From the NCBI RefSeq assembly GCF_016093275.1, contig NZ_JAEDAK010000001.1, positions 434,001-498,000 of the forward strand: a DNA stretch of 64,000 bases, read 5' to 3'. The position numbers and the translations under genes were made by a program. The notes under the pieces were generated by a model that had not been told where the DNA came from, did not search any database, and saw only the letters and a list, made by a program, of their open reading frames with translations. Position 1 is the stretch's first letter. Each line of letters begins with the position of its first letter. This DNA comes from Inhella proteolytica (lineage in GTDB: Bacteria > Pseudomonadota > Gammaproteobacteria > Burkholderiales > Burkholderiaceae_C). Below are positions 1-14,220 of this stretch, in pieces.

Positions 1-750
1 CGCGTCGTCGCCAGCGGGGGCGGTGTGCCGGTGAGCAGAAAGTGCAGCACCGCACCCAGCGCGTAGATGTCGGTCCAGGGGCCCTGGCGCAGCTGGGTGG
101 TCTCACCGTACTGCTCGATAGGCGCGTAGCTGGGCTTGAAGATCGCCGTGAACGTCTGCGTGCGATCGCCGATCACCCGGCGTGCGGCCCCGAAATCCAG
201 CAGGATGGGGTCGCCGCCATCCGAGGGCAGCAGGATGTTGTCGGGCGAGATGTCGCGGTGGTAGACCTTCTCGTCGTGCAAGAGCGCCAGTGCGTCCAAC
301 AGCGGCATCACCTGCTTGAGGATCCAGCTCTCCGAGGGCGGATCGGCCAGACCATCACGGATGCGCTTGAGCGTTTTGCCCTGCAGATAGGGCATCACCA
401 TGTAGGCGGTGCCGTTGGCCTCCCAGAAGCGGTAGACCTTGAGCAGCGAGGGGTGATCAAAGCGCGCCAGCATGCGCGCTTCATTGACGAAGGAACGCAG
501 GCCGAGTTCGAAGGTTTCGCGGTGCTGCGCCGAGCGCACCGAGACCAGATCGGAATTGCCGCGTTGCGCCAGCTGCGCCGGCATGTATTCCTTGACCGCG
601 ACGCGACGCTCCAGCGCGTGGTCCTGCGCCAGGTAGACGATGCCGAAGCCCCCGACGCCGAGCGTGCGGATGATCTCCAACTCGCCGAACCGGGTGCCGG
701 CCGGCAGGGCGTTGGGGTCCTCGAAGATGGAATCGCCAGCGTCGTTCATG
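1..750 (-). CDS. Serine/threonine protein kinase, N-terminal part (runs off the window start)
   Basis: The first 250 codons of a Hanks-type Ser/Thr kinase are present. Visible motifs are the glycine-rich loop GVGGFGIVY (about residues 31-39), the ATP-binding lysine in VAVKEY (K53), the catalytic loop YHRDISPDN, DFGAA in place of the usual DFG-loop context, and an APIEQY activation-segment end. The C-terminal part, which often carries membrane and sensor segments in this family, lies outside the window. The ATG at 750 is chosen because a usual kinase leader of about 20 residues precedes the fold. The gene is separated from the RND operon upstream by a strong hairpin. Substrate and signal cannot be read from the sequence. 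Confidence 0.9.
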
Positions 751-776
751 GAGGCCGACACCTTACCTCAAGCGCG

Positions 777-802
777 GCAGCGCCCGCCGAGGCGGGCGCT
801 GC
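777..802 (-). terminator. Long GC-rich hairpin after the RND operon
   Basis: GCAGCGCCCGCC pairs perfectly with GGCGGGCGCTGC across a 2-base centre, giving an effective 11-bp stem with a 4-base loop. It sits between the stop of the RND permease (825) and the start of the kinase gene (750), both on the minus strand. There is no T-run after the stem, so termination may be weak or Rho-assisted. Confidence 0.55.
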
Positions 803-824
803 AAACAAGGGCAGAAGCTGGAAC

Positions 825-4052
<3,228 letters not shown>

Positions 4053-4063
4053 GGCCGGCTCCT

Positions 4064-5251
4064 TCAGCGCGCCGTGGCCGGTGCCGCGGCGGCGGCCACC
4101 TTGGCCTTGCCGGCATCAATCTCGGCCTTGGTGCCTTCGCGCAGGTTGTCGTAGCGCGCGGCCAGCACCTGGGCCTTGGCATCCACGCCGGACAGGATCT
4201 CCACTCGGCCCTCCTTGGCGTCCTGGCGGCCCACCGTCACCAGGCGGCGCTTGAGTTCGCCCCCGTCAATCACCCACACCGCCTGCTGGCCGCTGCTGCC
4301 CATGAGGGCGGTCTGCGGCAGCGTCAGGCGGGGTTCCGGGTCGTCCAGCGTGACGGACGCGACGGCGTACTGGCCGGCGCGCAGCTGCTCGCCCGGGTTG
4401 GCCAGGCTGAGCGTGACGCCGATCGAGCGCGTGCCGGGTTCGGCCGCGGGGCTGATGCGGGCGATCTTGGCCGCCACCGGCTCGGTGTGGCCCTCGATGC
4501 GCAGCGTGGCGGCCATGCCGGGCTTGAGGCGCGAGACCTCATGCGTGCCCACCAGGCCGGCCAGCTCCAGCTGGCTCAGGTCCACCACGGTGACGACGGC
4601 CTGCTCCAGCTGCAGCTTCTCCCCCGGCACGGCGTGGCGCTTGGCCACCCAGCCGCTGATGGGCGCCGTCAGCGTGGCCTGGCGCAGCGCCACCTGCACG
4701 GTCTCCAGCTGGGCGCGTGCGGCGGCCAGGTTGGCGCGGGCGCTGTCAAGCTGGGCGCGGCTGCTATCCAGGGCCGTCGGGGCAATGAAGTTCTGGCGCG
4801 CCAGGCCCTCGTTGGCCAGATGCGTGCGCTCGGCCTGCGCAGCCTGGGCGCGCGAGGCTTCCACGGCGGCCTGGCGCTCGTTCACGCGCTGGCGCAGGTC
4901 TTCCAGGTCCAGGGTACCGAGCGACTGCCCGGCCTTGACGCGGCTGCCCTCAGGCGCGGCCAGGTTCAAGAGCGTGCCGCCGCCCTTGGCGCGCACGATG
5001 GCGGTGTTGGGCGCCACCAGCGGGCCGCTGAACTCAACCACCGCGCGCAGGGCCTGGCGCTGCGGCTGTACCACCTCGGAGGCGGTAAAGCGCAGGGTCT
5101 TGGGGGCGTCCTTCTTGTCCTTGGCTTCAGGTTTGCTGCCGCCATCGGCTCCCACCGCCACACCGGCGGCGACCGCCAGCGCCAGGGCGCTCAGGCCGCC
5201 GCCCAGCCACCAGCGCTTGTTGAATCGAGAAGAAGTCTTGTGCAGCTCCAT
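4064..5251 (-). CDS. RND efflux periplasmic adaptor (membrane fusion protein)
   Basis: The 395-residue protein has an N-terminal membrane anchor (ALALAVAAGVAVGA), a biotinyl/lipoyl-like hairpin, a long alpha-helical coiled coil rich in Ala/Arg/Gln around residues 110-190, the second half of the lipoyl domain (APISGWVAKRHAVPG), and beta-barrel and membrane-proximal domains. It would bridge the permease encoded directly downstream to an outer-membrane channel. It is the first gene of the two-gene operon. The anchor contains no lipobox cysteine, in contrast to the adaptor at 60335-61498. Confidence 0.9.
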   Translation of the reverse strand: MELHKTSSRFNKRWWLGGGLSALALAVAAGVAVGADGGSKPEAKDKKDAPKTLRFTASEVVQPQRQALRAVVEFSGPLVAPNTAIVRAKGGGTLLNLAAPEGSRVKAGQSLGTLDLEDLRQRVNERQAAVEASRAQAAQAERTHLANEGLARQNFIAPTALDSSRAQLDSARANLAAARAQLETVQVALRQATLTAPISGWVAKRHAVPGEKLQLEQAVVTVVDLSQLELAGLVGTHEVSRLKPGMAATLRIEGHTEPVAAKIARISPAAEPGTRSIGVTLSLANPGEQLRAGQYAVASVTLDDPEPRLTLPQTALMGSSGQQAVWVIDGGELKRRLVTVGRQDAKEGRVEILSGVDAKAQVLAARYDNLREGTKAEIDAGKAKVAAAAAPATAR

Positions 5252-5281
5252 GGCAGGCCCCGTTTTTGAGTAACGGCGGCC

Positions 5282-5287
5282 ATGCTA
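5282..5287 (-). promoter_or_regulatory. -10-like hexamer before the first RND operon
   Basis: On the minus strand the context is CTTCCTAGCATGG, with TAGCAT as a possible -10 about 31 bases before the adaptor start. The same TTCCTAG(C/A)AT string precedes aroC and two operons further on. No good -35 is visible and no CusR-like dyad lies upstream. The rest of 5252-5410 shows nothing else recognisable. Confidence 0.35.
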
Positions 5288-5410
5288 GGAAGCGAAGGCT
5301 GCGGGTGCGTTTAGAAAGCGACGAAATGCACCCTTGAGGGGGTCAGCTGCAAAGCGGTCGTTCGACACGGGCCTTGGGCCCGGCCGCGGCATGACCTTCA
5401 GCAGGGGGTG

Positions 5411-7601
<2,191 letters not shown>

Positions 7602-7633
7602 CGATGAAAACCCCTGCCTGCAATGGAAGCCTC

Positions 7634-7639
7634 ATTCTA
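7634..7639 (-). promoter_or_regulatory. Probable -10 for aroC
   Basis: TAGAAT on the minus strand matches the sigma-70 -10 consensus at 5 of 6 positions and lies about 33 bases before the aroC start, within CTTCCTAGAATGAG. A convincing -35 at 17 bp is not visible. The spacer 7602-7699 also holds the ribosome site (GGGAGAG) of the divergent gene. Confidence 0.45.
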
Positions 7640-7699
7640 GGAAGCGGGCCTCTGCGGCCCGAGAATCCTGCCCCTTCAGAAGATTCCAGGGAGAGATGG

Positions 7700-8440
7700 A
7701 TGCCATTCATCGGCTTGGGCCTGCATTTCCTGCTGGCCATTTACTGTGCGGTGCATGCCTTGCGCAACGGTCAACCGATGTATTGGTTGATCATCCTGTT
7801 CTCCTTCCCCGTGCTGGGTTCGGTGGTGTACGTGCTGGCCATCATGCTGCCGCATTCACGGGTGCAACGACAGGCGGGCCGGGCCCTGCGCGCCGTCGGC
7901 CAAGCGCTCGACCCAGGCCGCGAGGTGCGTGAGGCGCGCGAGGCCCTGGACACCACGCCCACAGCGCAAAACCAGATGCGGCTGGCGGCTGCGCTATTGG
8001 CCGCCGGCCAGCTGGACGAAGCCGCGACCTGCTACCAGCAATGCCTGCAAGGCCCGTTCGCCAACGACGCCGACGTGCGCTGGGGGGCGGCCCAGGTGGA
8101 CTTGCTTCGCGGCCAGGCCGGCTCCTGCCTGGCCCACCTCGACGTGATCGCCGAGCGTGCCCCTGGCTACCGGGCCGAGGCAGTCAGCCTGTTACGGGCA
8201 CGGGCATTGGCGGCGCAGGGGCAGCATGGCGACGCCCTGCGTGAGTTGGACGCGGCCGTCGCCCGCTTTGGCAGCTTCGAAGCCAAGGCGGAGCGCACGA
8301 TCTGGGCTTGGCAACGGCAGCACCCGCAGGCAGCCCACTGGCAGCAGGAGCTCGACCTGCAGCAAAAGCGCTGGAATGCGCACACGAAGCAACTGAACGC
8401 CGCCCTGCTGGCGCGCCTGCAGGCGGTTCGTCCCCGCTGA
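7700..8440 (+). CDS. Membrane-anchored protein with PLDc_N-like N terminus and TPR-like repeats
   Basis: The 246-residue product starts with two hydrophobic helices (about 4-18 and 26-48) separated by a short turn, resembling the N-terminal domain seen in cardiolipin synthases. A soluble Ala/Leu/Gln-rich helical region follows, with repeats such as NQMRLAAALLAAGQLDEAA typical of tetratricopeptide units. There is no phospholipase D catalytic motif, so it is not an active synthase. The start at 7700 follows GGGAGAGATGG; the frame is open 38 codons upstream without a better site. It is monocistronic, divergent from aroC. Function unknown; a scaffold role is only inference from the TPRs. Confidence 0.75.
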   Translation: MPFIGLGLHFLLAIYCAVHALRNGQPMYWLIILFSFPVLGSVVYVLAIMLPHSRVQRQAGRALRAVGQALDPGREVREAREALDTTPTAQNQMRLAAALLAAGQLDEAATCYQQCLQGPFANDADVRWGAAQVDLLRGQAGSCLAHLDVIAERAPGYRAEAVSLLRARALAAQGQHGDALRELDAAVARFGSFEAKAERTIWAWQRQHPQAAHWQQELDLQQKRWNAHTKQLNAALLARLQAVRPR

Positions 8441-8460
8441 GCAGCTCGGCAGGCAGAAAA

Positions 8461-8480
8461 AACGGCCCTTGCGGGCCGTT
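8461..8480 (-). terminator. Intrinsic terminator between convergent genes
   Basis: AACGGCCC-TTGC-GGGCCGTT forms an 8-bp stem. On the minus strand it is followed by a run of T (AAAAAA on the plus strand at about 8457-8462), so it best fits termination of the CBS-domain gene. It can also serve the TPR gene ending at 8440. Confidence 0.75.
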
Positions 8481-8504
8481 CGTGTTTCTGGTTCGTCTTT
8501 CTGC

Positions 8505-8972
8505 TCAGAGCTTCGGTTCGCTGGACTCTTCTTCCTGCCCCACCGGCCAGTCGCGGATGTAGGCCTTGAGCATGCGGTTCTCGAAGTCCTGCGAATCGAC
8601 CACGGCCTTGGCCACGTCGTAGAAGGAGATCACGCCCATCAGGGTCTTGCCATTGAGCACCGGCATGTAGCGCGCATGGCGGCCCAGCATCATGCGGCGC
8701 ACCTCGTCGATCTCGGTCTCGGGCGTGCAGGTCAGCGGGTGGTCGTCCATCACCGAGCGGACTTGGCTGTTGCCCACCGTGCCGCCGTTCTTCACCACGG
8801 CCTGGATGACTTCGCGGAAGGTCAGCATCCCCACGAGATCGCCCAGCTCCATCACCACCAGCGAGCCGATGTCGCGCTCCGCCATGGTGGCCACGGCCTC
8901 GGCCAGCGGGGTATCGGGGGCAACGGTGAAAAGGGTGCTGCCCTTGACCTTGAGGATGTCGGTGACCTTCAT
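8505..8972 (-). CDS. CBS-domain protein
   Basis: This 155-residue cytoplasmic protein consists of two consecutive CBS motifs (about residues 8-65 and 72-130), seen as TLFTVAPDTPLAEAVATMAE, GDLVGMLTFREVI and HPLTCTPETEIDEVRRMM, KTLMGVISFYDVA. CBS pairs bind adenosyl nucleotides and usually regulate a partner protein. No catalytic or transport domain is attached. The ATG at 8972 is chosen because GGAGAA lies 4 bases upstream; an ATG four codons earlier lacks a ribosome site. A terminator hairpin follows the stop. Confidence 0.85.
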   Translation of the reverse strand: MKVTDILKVKGSTLFTVAPDTPLAEAVATMAERDIGSLVVMELGDLVGMLTFREVIQAVVKNGGTVGNSQVRSVMDDHPLTCTPETEIDEVRRMMLGRHARYMPVLNGKTLMGVISFYDVAKAVVDSQDFENRMLKAYIRDWPVGQEEESSEPKL

Positions 8973-9063
8973 CGTGTTCTCCATGGAGAGCAGAGGGGGA
9001 TTGCGGGCAACATAGCACACAATGCCCGCCCCGCCCTCTCCGGGGCGCACCCTAGTACAAGGC

Positions 9064-10356
9064 ATGCCCGGACCCCTAGACCCTGGCTTCGACACCCTGG
9101 CCCTGCACGCCGGGGCCGCCCCCGACCCCGCCACCGGCGCCCGCATCACCCCGCTGCATCTGAGCACCAGCTTCGTGTTCGACAGCAGCGCCGATGCCGC
9201 CGGCCTGTTCAATCTGGAGCGCAGCGGGCATGTGTACTCGCGCCTCTCCAACCCCACCACGGCCGTGTTCGAGGAGCGCATGGCCGCGCTCGAAGGCGGT
9301 GTGGGTGCCATCGCCACCGCCAGCGGCCAGGCCGCGCTGTGGTTGGCCATCGTGACGATCTGCGGCGCCGGCGGCCACATCGTCGCCAGCTCGCAGCTGT
9401 ACGGCGGCTCGCACAACCTGCTCGCCTACACCCTGCCGCGCCTGGGCATCCAGACCAGCTTCGTGGCCCCCGGTGATGTGGACGCCTGGAAGGCGGCCAT
9501 CCGGCCCGAGACGCGCCTGCTGCTGGGCGAGTCGCTCGGCAACCCGGGCATGGAGGTGCTGGACATCCCGGCCGTCAGCGCGGTGGCCCACGCCGCCGGC
9601 CTGCCCCTGCTGGTAGACGCCACCTTGGCCACGCCCTGGCTGCAGCGCCCAATCGAGCAAGGCGCCGACCTGGTGATGCACTCGGCCACCAAATTCCTGT
9701 GCGGCCACGGCACGGTGGTGGGCGGGGTGCTCATCGACTCCGGCCGCTTCGATTGGCTGAAGTCGGGCAAGTTCCCGGAGCTGACGGAACCCTACGCCGG
9801 CTTCCACGGCATGGTCTTCGCCGAGGAATCGACGGTGGCCGCCTTCTTGCTGCGCGCGCGCCGCGAGGGCCTGCGCGACTTCGGCGCTTGCATGAGCCCG
9901 CACACTGCCTGGCTGTTGCTGCAAGGCCTGGAGACCCTGCCGCTGCGCATGGCCCGGCATGTGGCCAATGCCCAGGCGGTGGCCGAGTTCCTGGCCGCCC
10001 AGAAGCAGGTCAAGGCCGTGGGCTACCCCGGCCTGCCCAACCACGCCAGCCACGCCAGGGCGCAGACGCTGATGCCGCGTGGCGCCGGTGCGGTGTTCAG
10101 CTTCGAGCTGGATGGCAGCCGCGCCCAAGGCCAGAAGTTCATCGAATCCCTCAAGCTCTTCAGCCATCTGGCCAATGTGGGCGATGCGCGCTCGCTCGTC
10201 ATCCACCCGGCCAGCACCACGCATTCGCGCATGGACGATGCCGCGCTCGTGGCCGCGGGCATCGGCCCCGGCACGATCCGCCTGTCGATCGGCCTGGAAG
10301 ACCCGGCCGATCTGATCGCCGACCTCAAGACCGCCCTGAAAGCGGCGTTCAAGTGA
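9064..10356 (+). CDS. metY: O-acetylhomoserine sulfhydrylase (Cys/Met metabolism PLP enzyme)
   Basis: This PLP-dependent enzyme would make homocysteine from O-acetylhomoserine and sulfide. The 430-residue product opens with [19 protein letters not shown], has YSRLSNPT in the active-site entry, the PLP lysine in [11 protein letters not shown], and the MetY-type segment [20 protein letters not shown] that cystathionine synthases lack. An earlier ATG at 9022 is in frame, but 9064 gives the normal MetY N terminus. The stop overlaps the start of the alpha/beta hydrolase gene by one base, so the two are translationally coupled. Confidence 0.88.
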   Translation: MPGPLDPGFDTLALHAGAAPDPATGARITPLHLSTSFVFDSSADAAGLFNLERSGHVYSRLSNPTTAVFEERMAALEGGVGAIATASGQAALWLAIVTICGAGGHIVASSQLYGGSHNLLAYTLPRLGIQTSFVAPGDVDAWKAAIRPETRLLLGESLGNPGMEVLDIPAVSAVAHAAGLPLLVDATLATPWLQRPIEQGADLVMHSATKFLCGHGTVVGGVLIDSGRFDWLKSGKFPELTEPYAGFHGMVFAEESTVAAFLLRARREGLRDFGACMSPHTAWLLLQGLETLPLRMARHVANAQAVAEFLAAQKQVKAVGYPGLPNHASHARAQTLMPRGAGAVFSFELDGSRAQGQKFIESLKLFSHLANVGDARSLVIHPASTTHSRMDDAALVAAGIGPGTIRLSIGLEDPADLIADLKTALKAAFK

Positions 10357-11159
10357 TGGAACTGACCGTACAGAACCGCCGCGTCTACGCCTACACCGGC
10401 GGCAAGACCTTCGACCCCGCCCTGCCCTGCATCGTCTTCCTGCACGGTGCGTTGCACGACCACTCGGTCTTCACCCTGCTGGCGCGCAGCTTTGCGCACC
10501 GCGGCTTCGCCGTGCTGGCGCTGGACCTGCTCGCGCATGGCCGCAGCGAGGGGCCGCCGCTGGCCACGATGGCCGAGGCCGGCGCCTGGGCCCTGGGCTG
10601 CCTGGATGCGGCCGGCGTCAGCAAGGCCGCTTGGGTGGGCCACAGCATGGGCTCATTGATCGCGCTGGAGGCCGCCGCGCAGGCGCCCGAGCGCGCCTGG
10701 CACCTGGCCCTGCTGGGCACAGCGGCACCGATGGCCGTGAGCGACGCGCTGCTGCAGACCGCAGCCACCGAGCCGGTGGCGGCGATGCGCATGGTCAATA
10801 CCTTCAGCCACAGCGGCATCGCGGCCAAGCCGGCCTACCCCGGCCCGGGCGCCTGGCTGCATGGCGCCAACCAGGCGCTGATGGAACGCACGCAGGCAGG
10901 CTGGCCCGGGAGCAATCTGTTCCTGCAGGACTTCCAACTCTGCAACGGCTACACGGGAGCGCTGGCGGCCGCGGCCAAGGTCGCCTGCCCCAGCACCGTG
11001 GTGATGGGCAAGCTGGACCAGATGACGCCGGCGCGCGCGGCCCAGCCGCTGGTGGAGGCGCTCAAGGCGCGCACGGCGAGCCTGCCCTGCGGCCATGCCC
11101 TGATGCAGGAAGACCCCGAAGGCCTGCGCGAGGCGCTGGCCGCCGCGCTGCGCCCCTGA
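10356..11159 (+). CDS. Alpha/beta hydrolase coupled to metY
   Basis: The 267-residue product is an alpha/beta-fold hydrolase with the oxyanion-hole motif FLHGALHDHS, the nucleophile elbow GHSMG, a likely acid in KLDQMTP and the catalytic histidine in CGHALMQ. It begins on the TGATG junction with metY. The family covers esterases, thioesterases and acyltransferases. The nucleophile is Ser in a short 267-residue chain, unlike the long MetX homoserine acetyltransferases, so a direct MetX role is not supported. Substrate unknown. Confidence 0.85.
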   Translation: MELTVQNRRVYAYTGGKTFDPALPCIVFLHGALHDHSVFTLLARSFAHRGFAVLALDLLAHGRSEGPPLATMAEAGAWALGCLDAAGVSKAAWVGHSMGSLIALEAAAQAPERAWHLALLGTAAPMAVSDALLQTAATEPVAAMRMVNTFSHSGIAAKPAYPGPGAWLHGANQALMERTQAGWPGSNLFLQDFQLCNGYTGALAAAAKVACPSTVVMGKLDQMTPARAAQPLVEALKARTASLPCGHALMQEDPEGLREALAAALRP

Positions 11160-11963
11160 TCAGAAGCGGTAAGCCAGGCCGGCGTTGAGTCCCAGGTCGA
11201 GGTTGCGCTCGATGAAGGGGGCATCGGCGGCCGGCCCCAGCAAGTGGCTGAGGCTGCCGCCACCGAACCCGACCCAGTGGCGGCCGAACTCGCGCTGCCA
11301 GGTCAGGCCAACGGTGAGGCTGCGCAGGCCGGCCCCGGGTTCGTAGGCCTGGAAGGTCGTCAAACCGGCGGGCACGCCGAAGTAGCTGCGTTGGTAGCGC
11401 CGGTCAGCCGCGGCCAGGCTGACCAGCGCCGTCCATTGCCCGCCCATCGGCAAGGCCTGCTCCCACTCCGGCAGACGCTGGCTCATGCTGAGCTGCAGCA
11501 GCAGGCCCCCGCCCCGGCCGAGCAGGTCGGGGTTGACGGCCAGGGTCCAGTCCCGCGTGTCGGTCTGGTGCCAGGTCAGGCCCACGCGCCCGCGGATCGT
11601 GGTGCGCACGTCGGGCAGCTCACGCAGGCGCTCGATGCCGCTGACATTGCGGCCGCGGTCGAAGCGCAGGCCCACGGTCAGGCGCCAGTCTTCGTCGTCC
11701 AGCAGGTCGGTGCTGGCCCCGCCGGTGCCGCGTTCGCTCAGCAGCGAGCTGCCGCCCGAGTTGCTGATGCGCACGCGCCCCCAGCGCAGGGCGACCACGG
11801 GGCGCAGGTCGAAGCCCCGGTCTTTCTGGCCCAGATAGACCGGGGAATTGCCGACCCGCAGGCCGATCAGCGACAGCTTGGCTCCGGAGAAGAGCTCGAC
11901 TTCTTGCGCCAGCACCGGGCTGGCAAGCAGGGGCAACAGGAGGGCAGATAGGAAGCGGCGCAT
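11160..11963 (-). CDS. MipA/OmpV-family outer-membrane protein
   Basis: The 267-residue protein has a cleavable signal peptide (LSALLLPLLASPVLA) and an amphipathic beta-strand pattern ending in LNAGLAYRF, a terminal aromatic typical of outer-membrane barrels. NSPVYLGQKDRGFDLRPVV and the later GRVGLTWHQTDTRDW and TVGLTWQREFGRHW segments fit the MipA/OmpV family, scaffolds or porin-like proteins of the outer membrane. It is convergent with the hydrolase gene, with adjacent stops and no spacer. Confidence 0.8.
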   Translation of the reverse strand: MRRFLSALLLPLLASPVLAQEVELFSGAKLSLIGLRVGNSPVYLGQKDRGFDLRPVVALRWGRVRISNSGGSSLLSERGTGGASTDLLDDEDWRLTVGLRFDRGRNVSGIERLRELPDVRTTIRGRVGLTWHQTDTRDWTLAVNPDLLGRGGGLLLQLSMSQRLPEWEQALPMGGQWTALVSLAAADRRYQRSYFGVPAGLTTFQAYEPGAGLRSLTVGLTWQREFGRHWVGFGGGSLSHLLGPAADAPFIERNLDLGLNAGLAYRF

Positions 11964-11986
11964 GGCCGAAGCCTACCTGCTGCGCT

Positions 11987-12928
11987 TCAAACCCGCCCGC
12001 GCAGATTGGCCAGCATGTCGGCCACCATTTCGCTCAGACCGAACTCGGCCTTCCAGCCCCAATGCGCGCGCGCCACCGAGTCGTCGATGGAACGCGGCCA
12101 GCTGGCGGCGATCTGCTGGCGGAAGTCGGGCTCGCACACCATCTCGAAGCCCGGCAAGTGCTTGCGGATTTCGGCGGCGATTTCGTCCGGCGTGAAGCTG
12201 CAGCCGGACAGGTTGTAGCTGCCGCGCTCCTGGATGGCCGCTGCCGGCGCCTCCATCAGCTCCAGCGTGGCGCGGATGGCATCGGGCATGTACATCATGG
12301 GCAGGCGCTGGTCGGCCTGCAGGAAACAGGTGTAGCGGCCGGTCTTGAGTGCCTGGTGAAAGATGTCCACCGCGTAGTCGGTGGTGCCGCCGCCGGGCGG
12401 CGTCTTCCAGCTGATCAGGCCCGGATAGCGCAGGCTGCGGACGTCCACGCCATGCATGCGGTGGTACCAGGCGCACCAGCGCTCGCCGGCCTGCTTGCTG
12501 ATGCCGTAGACCGTCGTCGGGTCCATCACCGAGGATTGCGGCGTGTGGTCCTGCGGCGTGCTGGGGCCGAAGGCGGCGATGCTGCTGGGCCAGAACACGC
12601 GCTCGAGCTTGTGCGTGCGCGCCAGCTCCAGCACATTCAGCAGGCCCTTCATGTTCAGATCCCAGGCCCATTGCGGGTGCTTCTCGCCGGTGGCCGACAG
12701 CGCGGCGGCCAGCAGGTAGACCTGGGTGATGTGATGGCGCTCGACGATGGCAGTGACGGCAGCCCCATCGGTGCAGTCCAGCATCTCGTGGCGCAGCTGC
12801 GGCAGGCGACCCTGGGGCGAGATGTCGCTGGTGATGACGTTCTCGTTGCCGTGGCGCTCGGCCAGGGCGGCGGCCAGCTCGGTGCCGATCTGGCCATTCG
12901 CGCCGATGAGGAGGATCTTGGTCGTCAT
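11987..12928 (-). CDS. SDR-type NAD-dependent epimerase/dehydratase, probable L-threonine 3-dehydrogenase
   Basis: The 313-residue extended short-chain dehydrogenase has the nucleotide-binding GANGQIG near the N terminus, SSIAAFG, and the catalytic YGISKQAGE (Tyr-x-x-x-Lys). SDR-type threonine dehydrogenases oxidise L-threonine to 2-amino-3-ketobutyrate. Location 3 bp downstream of kbl, whose enzyme cleaves that product, strongly supports this assignment over a sugar epimerase. Motifs such as RYPGLISWKTPPGGGTTDYA agree with that subfamily as I know it. Confidence 0.85.
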   Translation of the reverse strand: MTTKILLIGANGQIGTELAAALAERHGNENVITSDISPQGRLPQLRHEMLDCTDGAAVTAIVERHHITQVYLLAAALSATGEKHPQWAWDLNMKGLLNVLELARTHKLERVFWPSSIAAFGPSTPQDHTPQSSVMDPTTVYGISKQAGERWCAWYHRMHGVDVRSLRYPGLISWKTPPGGGTTDYAVDIFHQALKTGRYTCFLQADQRLPMMYMPDAIRATLELMEAPAAAIQERGSYNLSGCSFTPDEIAAEIRKHLPGFEMVCEPDFRQQIAASWPRSIDDSVARAHWGWKAEFGLSEMVADMLANLRGRV

Positions 12929-12931
12929 GGT

Positions 12932-14137
12932 TCAGCTCTTGATCAGACCGAGTTCGCGGCCCGCCTGGGTGAAGGCGGCCAGGGCCTTTTCGAGGTGGTG
13001 GCGGTCCAGCGCCGCGCTCATCTGGGTGCGGATGCGGGCCTGCTCCTTGGGCACCACCGGGAAGAAGAAGCCCACGGCGTACACCCCCAGCTCCAGCAGG
13101 CGCGCCGAGAGCTGCTGCGCCTTGACGGCGTCGTACACCATCACCGGCACGATGGGGTGGGTGCCGGGCTTGATGTCGAAGCCGGCGGCCTGCAGGCCGG
13201 CGCGCCAGAAGCGGGTGTTGTCCTCCAGCTTGTCGCGCAGCGCGGTGGAGCCTTCGATCAGATCCAGCACCGCCAGCGAGGCACCGACGATGGCGGGTGC
13301 CAGCGTGTTGCTGAACAGATAGGGGCGCGAGCGCTGGCGCAGCAGCTCCACCACTTCCTTGCGCGCGGCCGTGAAGCCGCCGCTGGCGCCGCCCAGGGCC
13401 TTGCCGAAGGTGCCGGTGATGATGTCGATCTGGCCGAACACGCCGCAGTGCTCGGGCGTGCCGCGGCCGGTTTTGCCCAGGAAGCCGCTGGCGTGGCATT
13501 CGTCGATACCGAGCAGCGCGCCGTACTGGTCGCAAAGCGCGCGGATTCCCTTCAGCTGGGCGATCGTGCCGTCCATGCTGAAGACGCCGTCGGTGAACAC
13601 CAGCACATGGCGGGCGCCCTTGGCGCGGGCTTCCTGCAACTGCTTCTTCAGGTCGGCCAGGTCGTTGTTGGCGTAGCGGTAGCGCGCCGCCTTGCACAGG
13701 CGGATGCCGTCAATGATGGACGCGTGGTTCAGCGCGTCGGAAATGACGGCGTCCTGCTCGCCCAGCAGGGGCTCGAACAGGCCGCCGTTGGCGTCAAACG
13801 CCGCTGCATAGAGGATGGCGTCCTCGCAGCCCACGAAGGCGGCGATGCGGCGCTCCAGCTCCTTGTGGATGTCCTGGGTGCCGCAGATGAAGCGCACGGA
13901 CGAGAGCCCGAAGCCGTGGGTGTCCAGCGTCTTGTGCGCTGCCGCGATGGCGTTCGGGTGGCTGGACAGGCCCAGGTAGTTGTTCGCGCACAGGTTGATG
14001 AGCTCGCGCCCGTCGGTGGTGCGCACCACCGCGCCCTGCGGGGTGGCAATGATGCGTTCGCGCTTGAACAGGCCGGCGGATTCGATGCCCGCCAGTTCCT
14101 GGCGGATGTGGGCGTAGAAGTCGGCGCTGCTGGCCAT
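12932..14137 (-). CDS. kbl: Glycine C-acetyltransferase (2-amino-3-ketobutyrate CoA ligase)
   Basis: This PLP enzyme of the alpha-oxoamine synthase family cleaves 2-amino-3-ketobutyrate with CoA to glycine and acetyl-CoA. The 401-residue chain shows INLCANNYLGLSSHP, DECHASGFLGKTGRGTPEH and the PLP-lysine region GTFGKALGGASGG. The start follows CAGGAG. It heads a two-gene threonine-to-glycine operon with the SDR dehydrogenase. A paired palindrome lies in the 83-bp gap to the divergent XRE regulator, suggesting local repression. Confidence 0.94.
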   Translation of the reverse strand: MASSADFYAHIRQELAGIESAGLFKRERIIATPQGAVVRTTDGRELINLCANNYLGLSSHPNAIAAAHKTLDTHGFGLSSVRFICGTQDIHKELERRIAAFVGCEDAILYAAAFDANGGLFEPLLGEQDAVISDALNHASIIDGIRLCKAARYRYANNDLADLKKQLQEARAKGARHVLVFTDGVFSMDGTIAQLKGIRALCDQYGALLGIDECHASGFLGKTGRGTPEHCGVFGQIDIITGTFGKALGGASGGFTAARKEVVELLRQRSRPYLFSNTLAPAIVGASLAVLDLIEGSTALRDKLEDNTRFWRAGLQAAGFDIKPGTHPIVPVMVYDAVKAQQLSARLLELGVYAVGFFFPVVPKEQARIRTQMSAALDRHHLEKALAAFTQAGRELGLIKS

Positions 14138-14169
14138 GTTCAGTCTCCTGGCGCAAAATGCGATTTATC

Positions 14170-14200
14170 GAACGGCGTTCACTATATCGAACAGCTGTTC
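14170..14200. promoter_or_regulatory. Paired operator between kbl and the XRE regulator
   Basis: Two dyads share the half-site TCGAAC...GTTCA: GAACGGCGTTC (14170-14180) and the perfect palindrome GAACAGCTGTTC (14189-14200). Their starts are 19 bp apart, close to two helical turns, so two dimers could bind one face. They sit in the only intergenic space between the divergent genes, with TATATC between them. The XRE regulator next door is the obvious ligand, by inference. Confidence 0.6.
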
Positions 14201-14220
14201 AATGAAGCAAGGACATTCTG

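Noticed and set aside
777-802. An attachment site or mobile-element end
   Set aside because: It is a simple hairpin between two same-strand genes, with no integrase, transposase or direct repeats nearby; a terminator is the simpler reading.
5282-5324. A fourth CusR-like promoter before the first RND operon, because TTCCTAGCATGG also occurs there
   Set aside because: The 16 bp at the required distance from this -10 do not resemble the dyad, so only the -10-like string is shared.
7700-8440. Cardiolipin synthase, from the N-terminal helices
   Set aside because: There is no HxKxxxxD phospholipase D motif; the rest is TPR-like helical repeat.
10356-11159. Homoserine O-acetyltransferase (MetX) for the alpha/beta hydrolase after metY
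   Set aside because: The protein is only 267 residues and lacks the longer MetX architecture; the neighbourhood alone is not enough.
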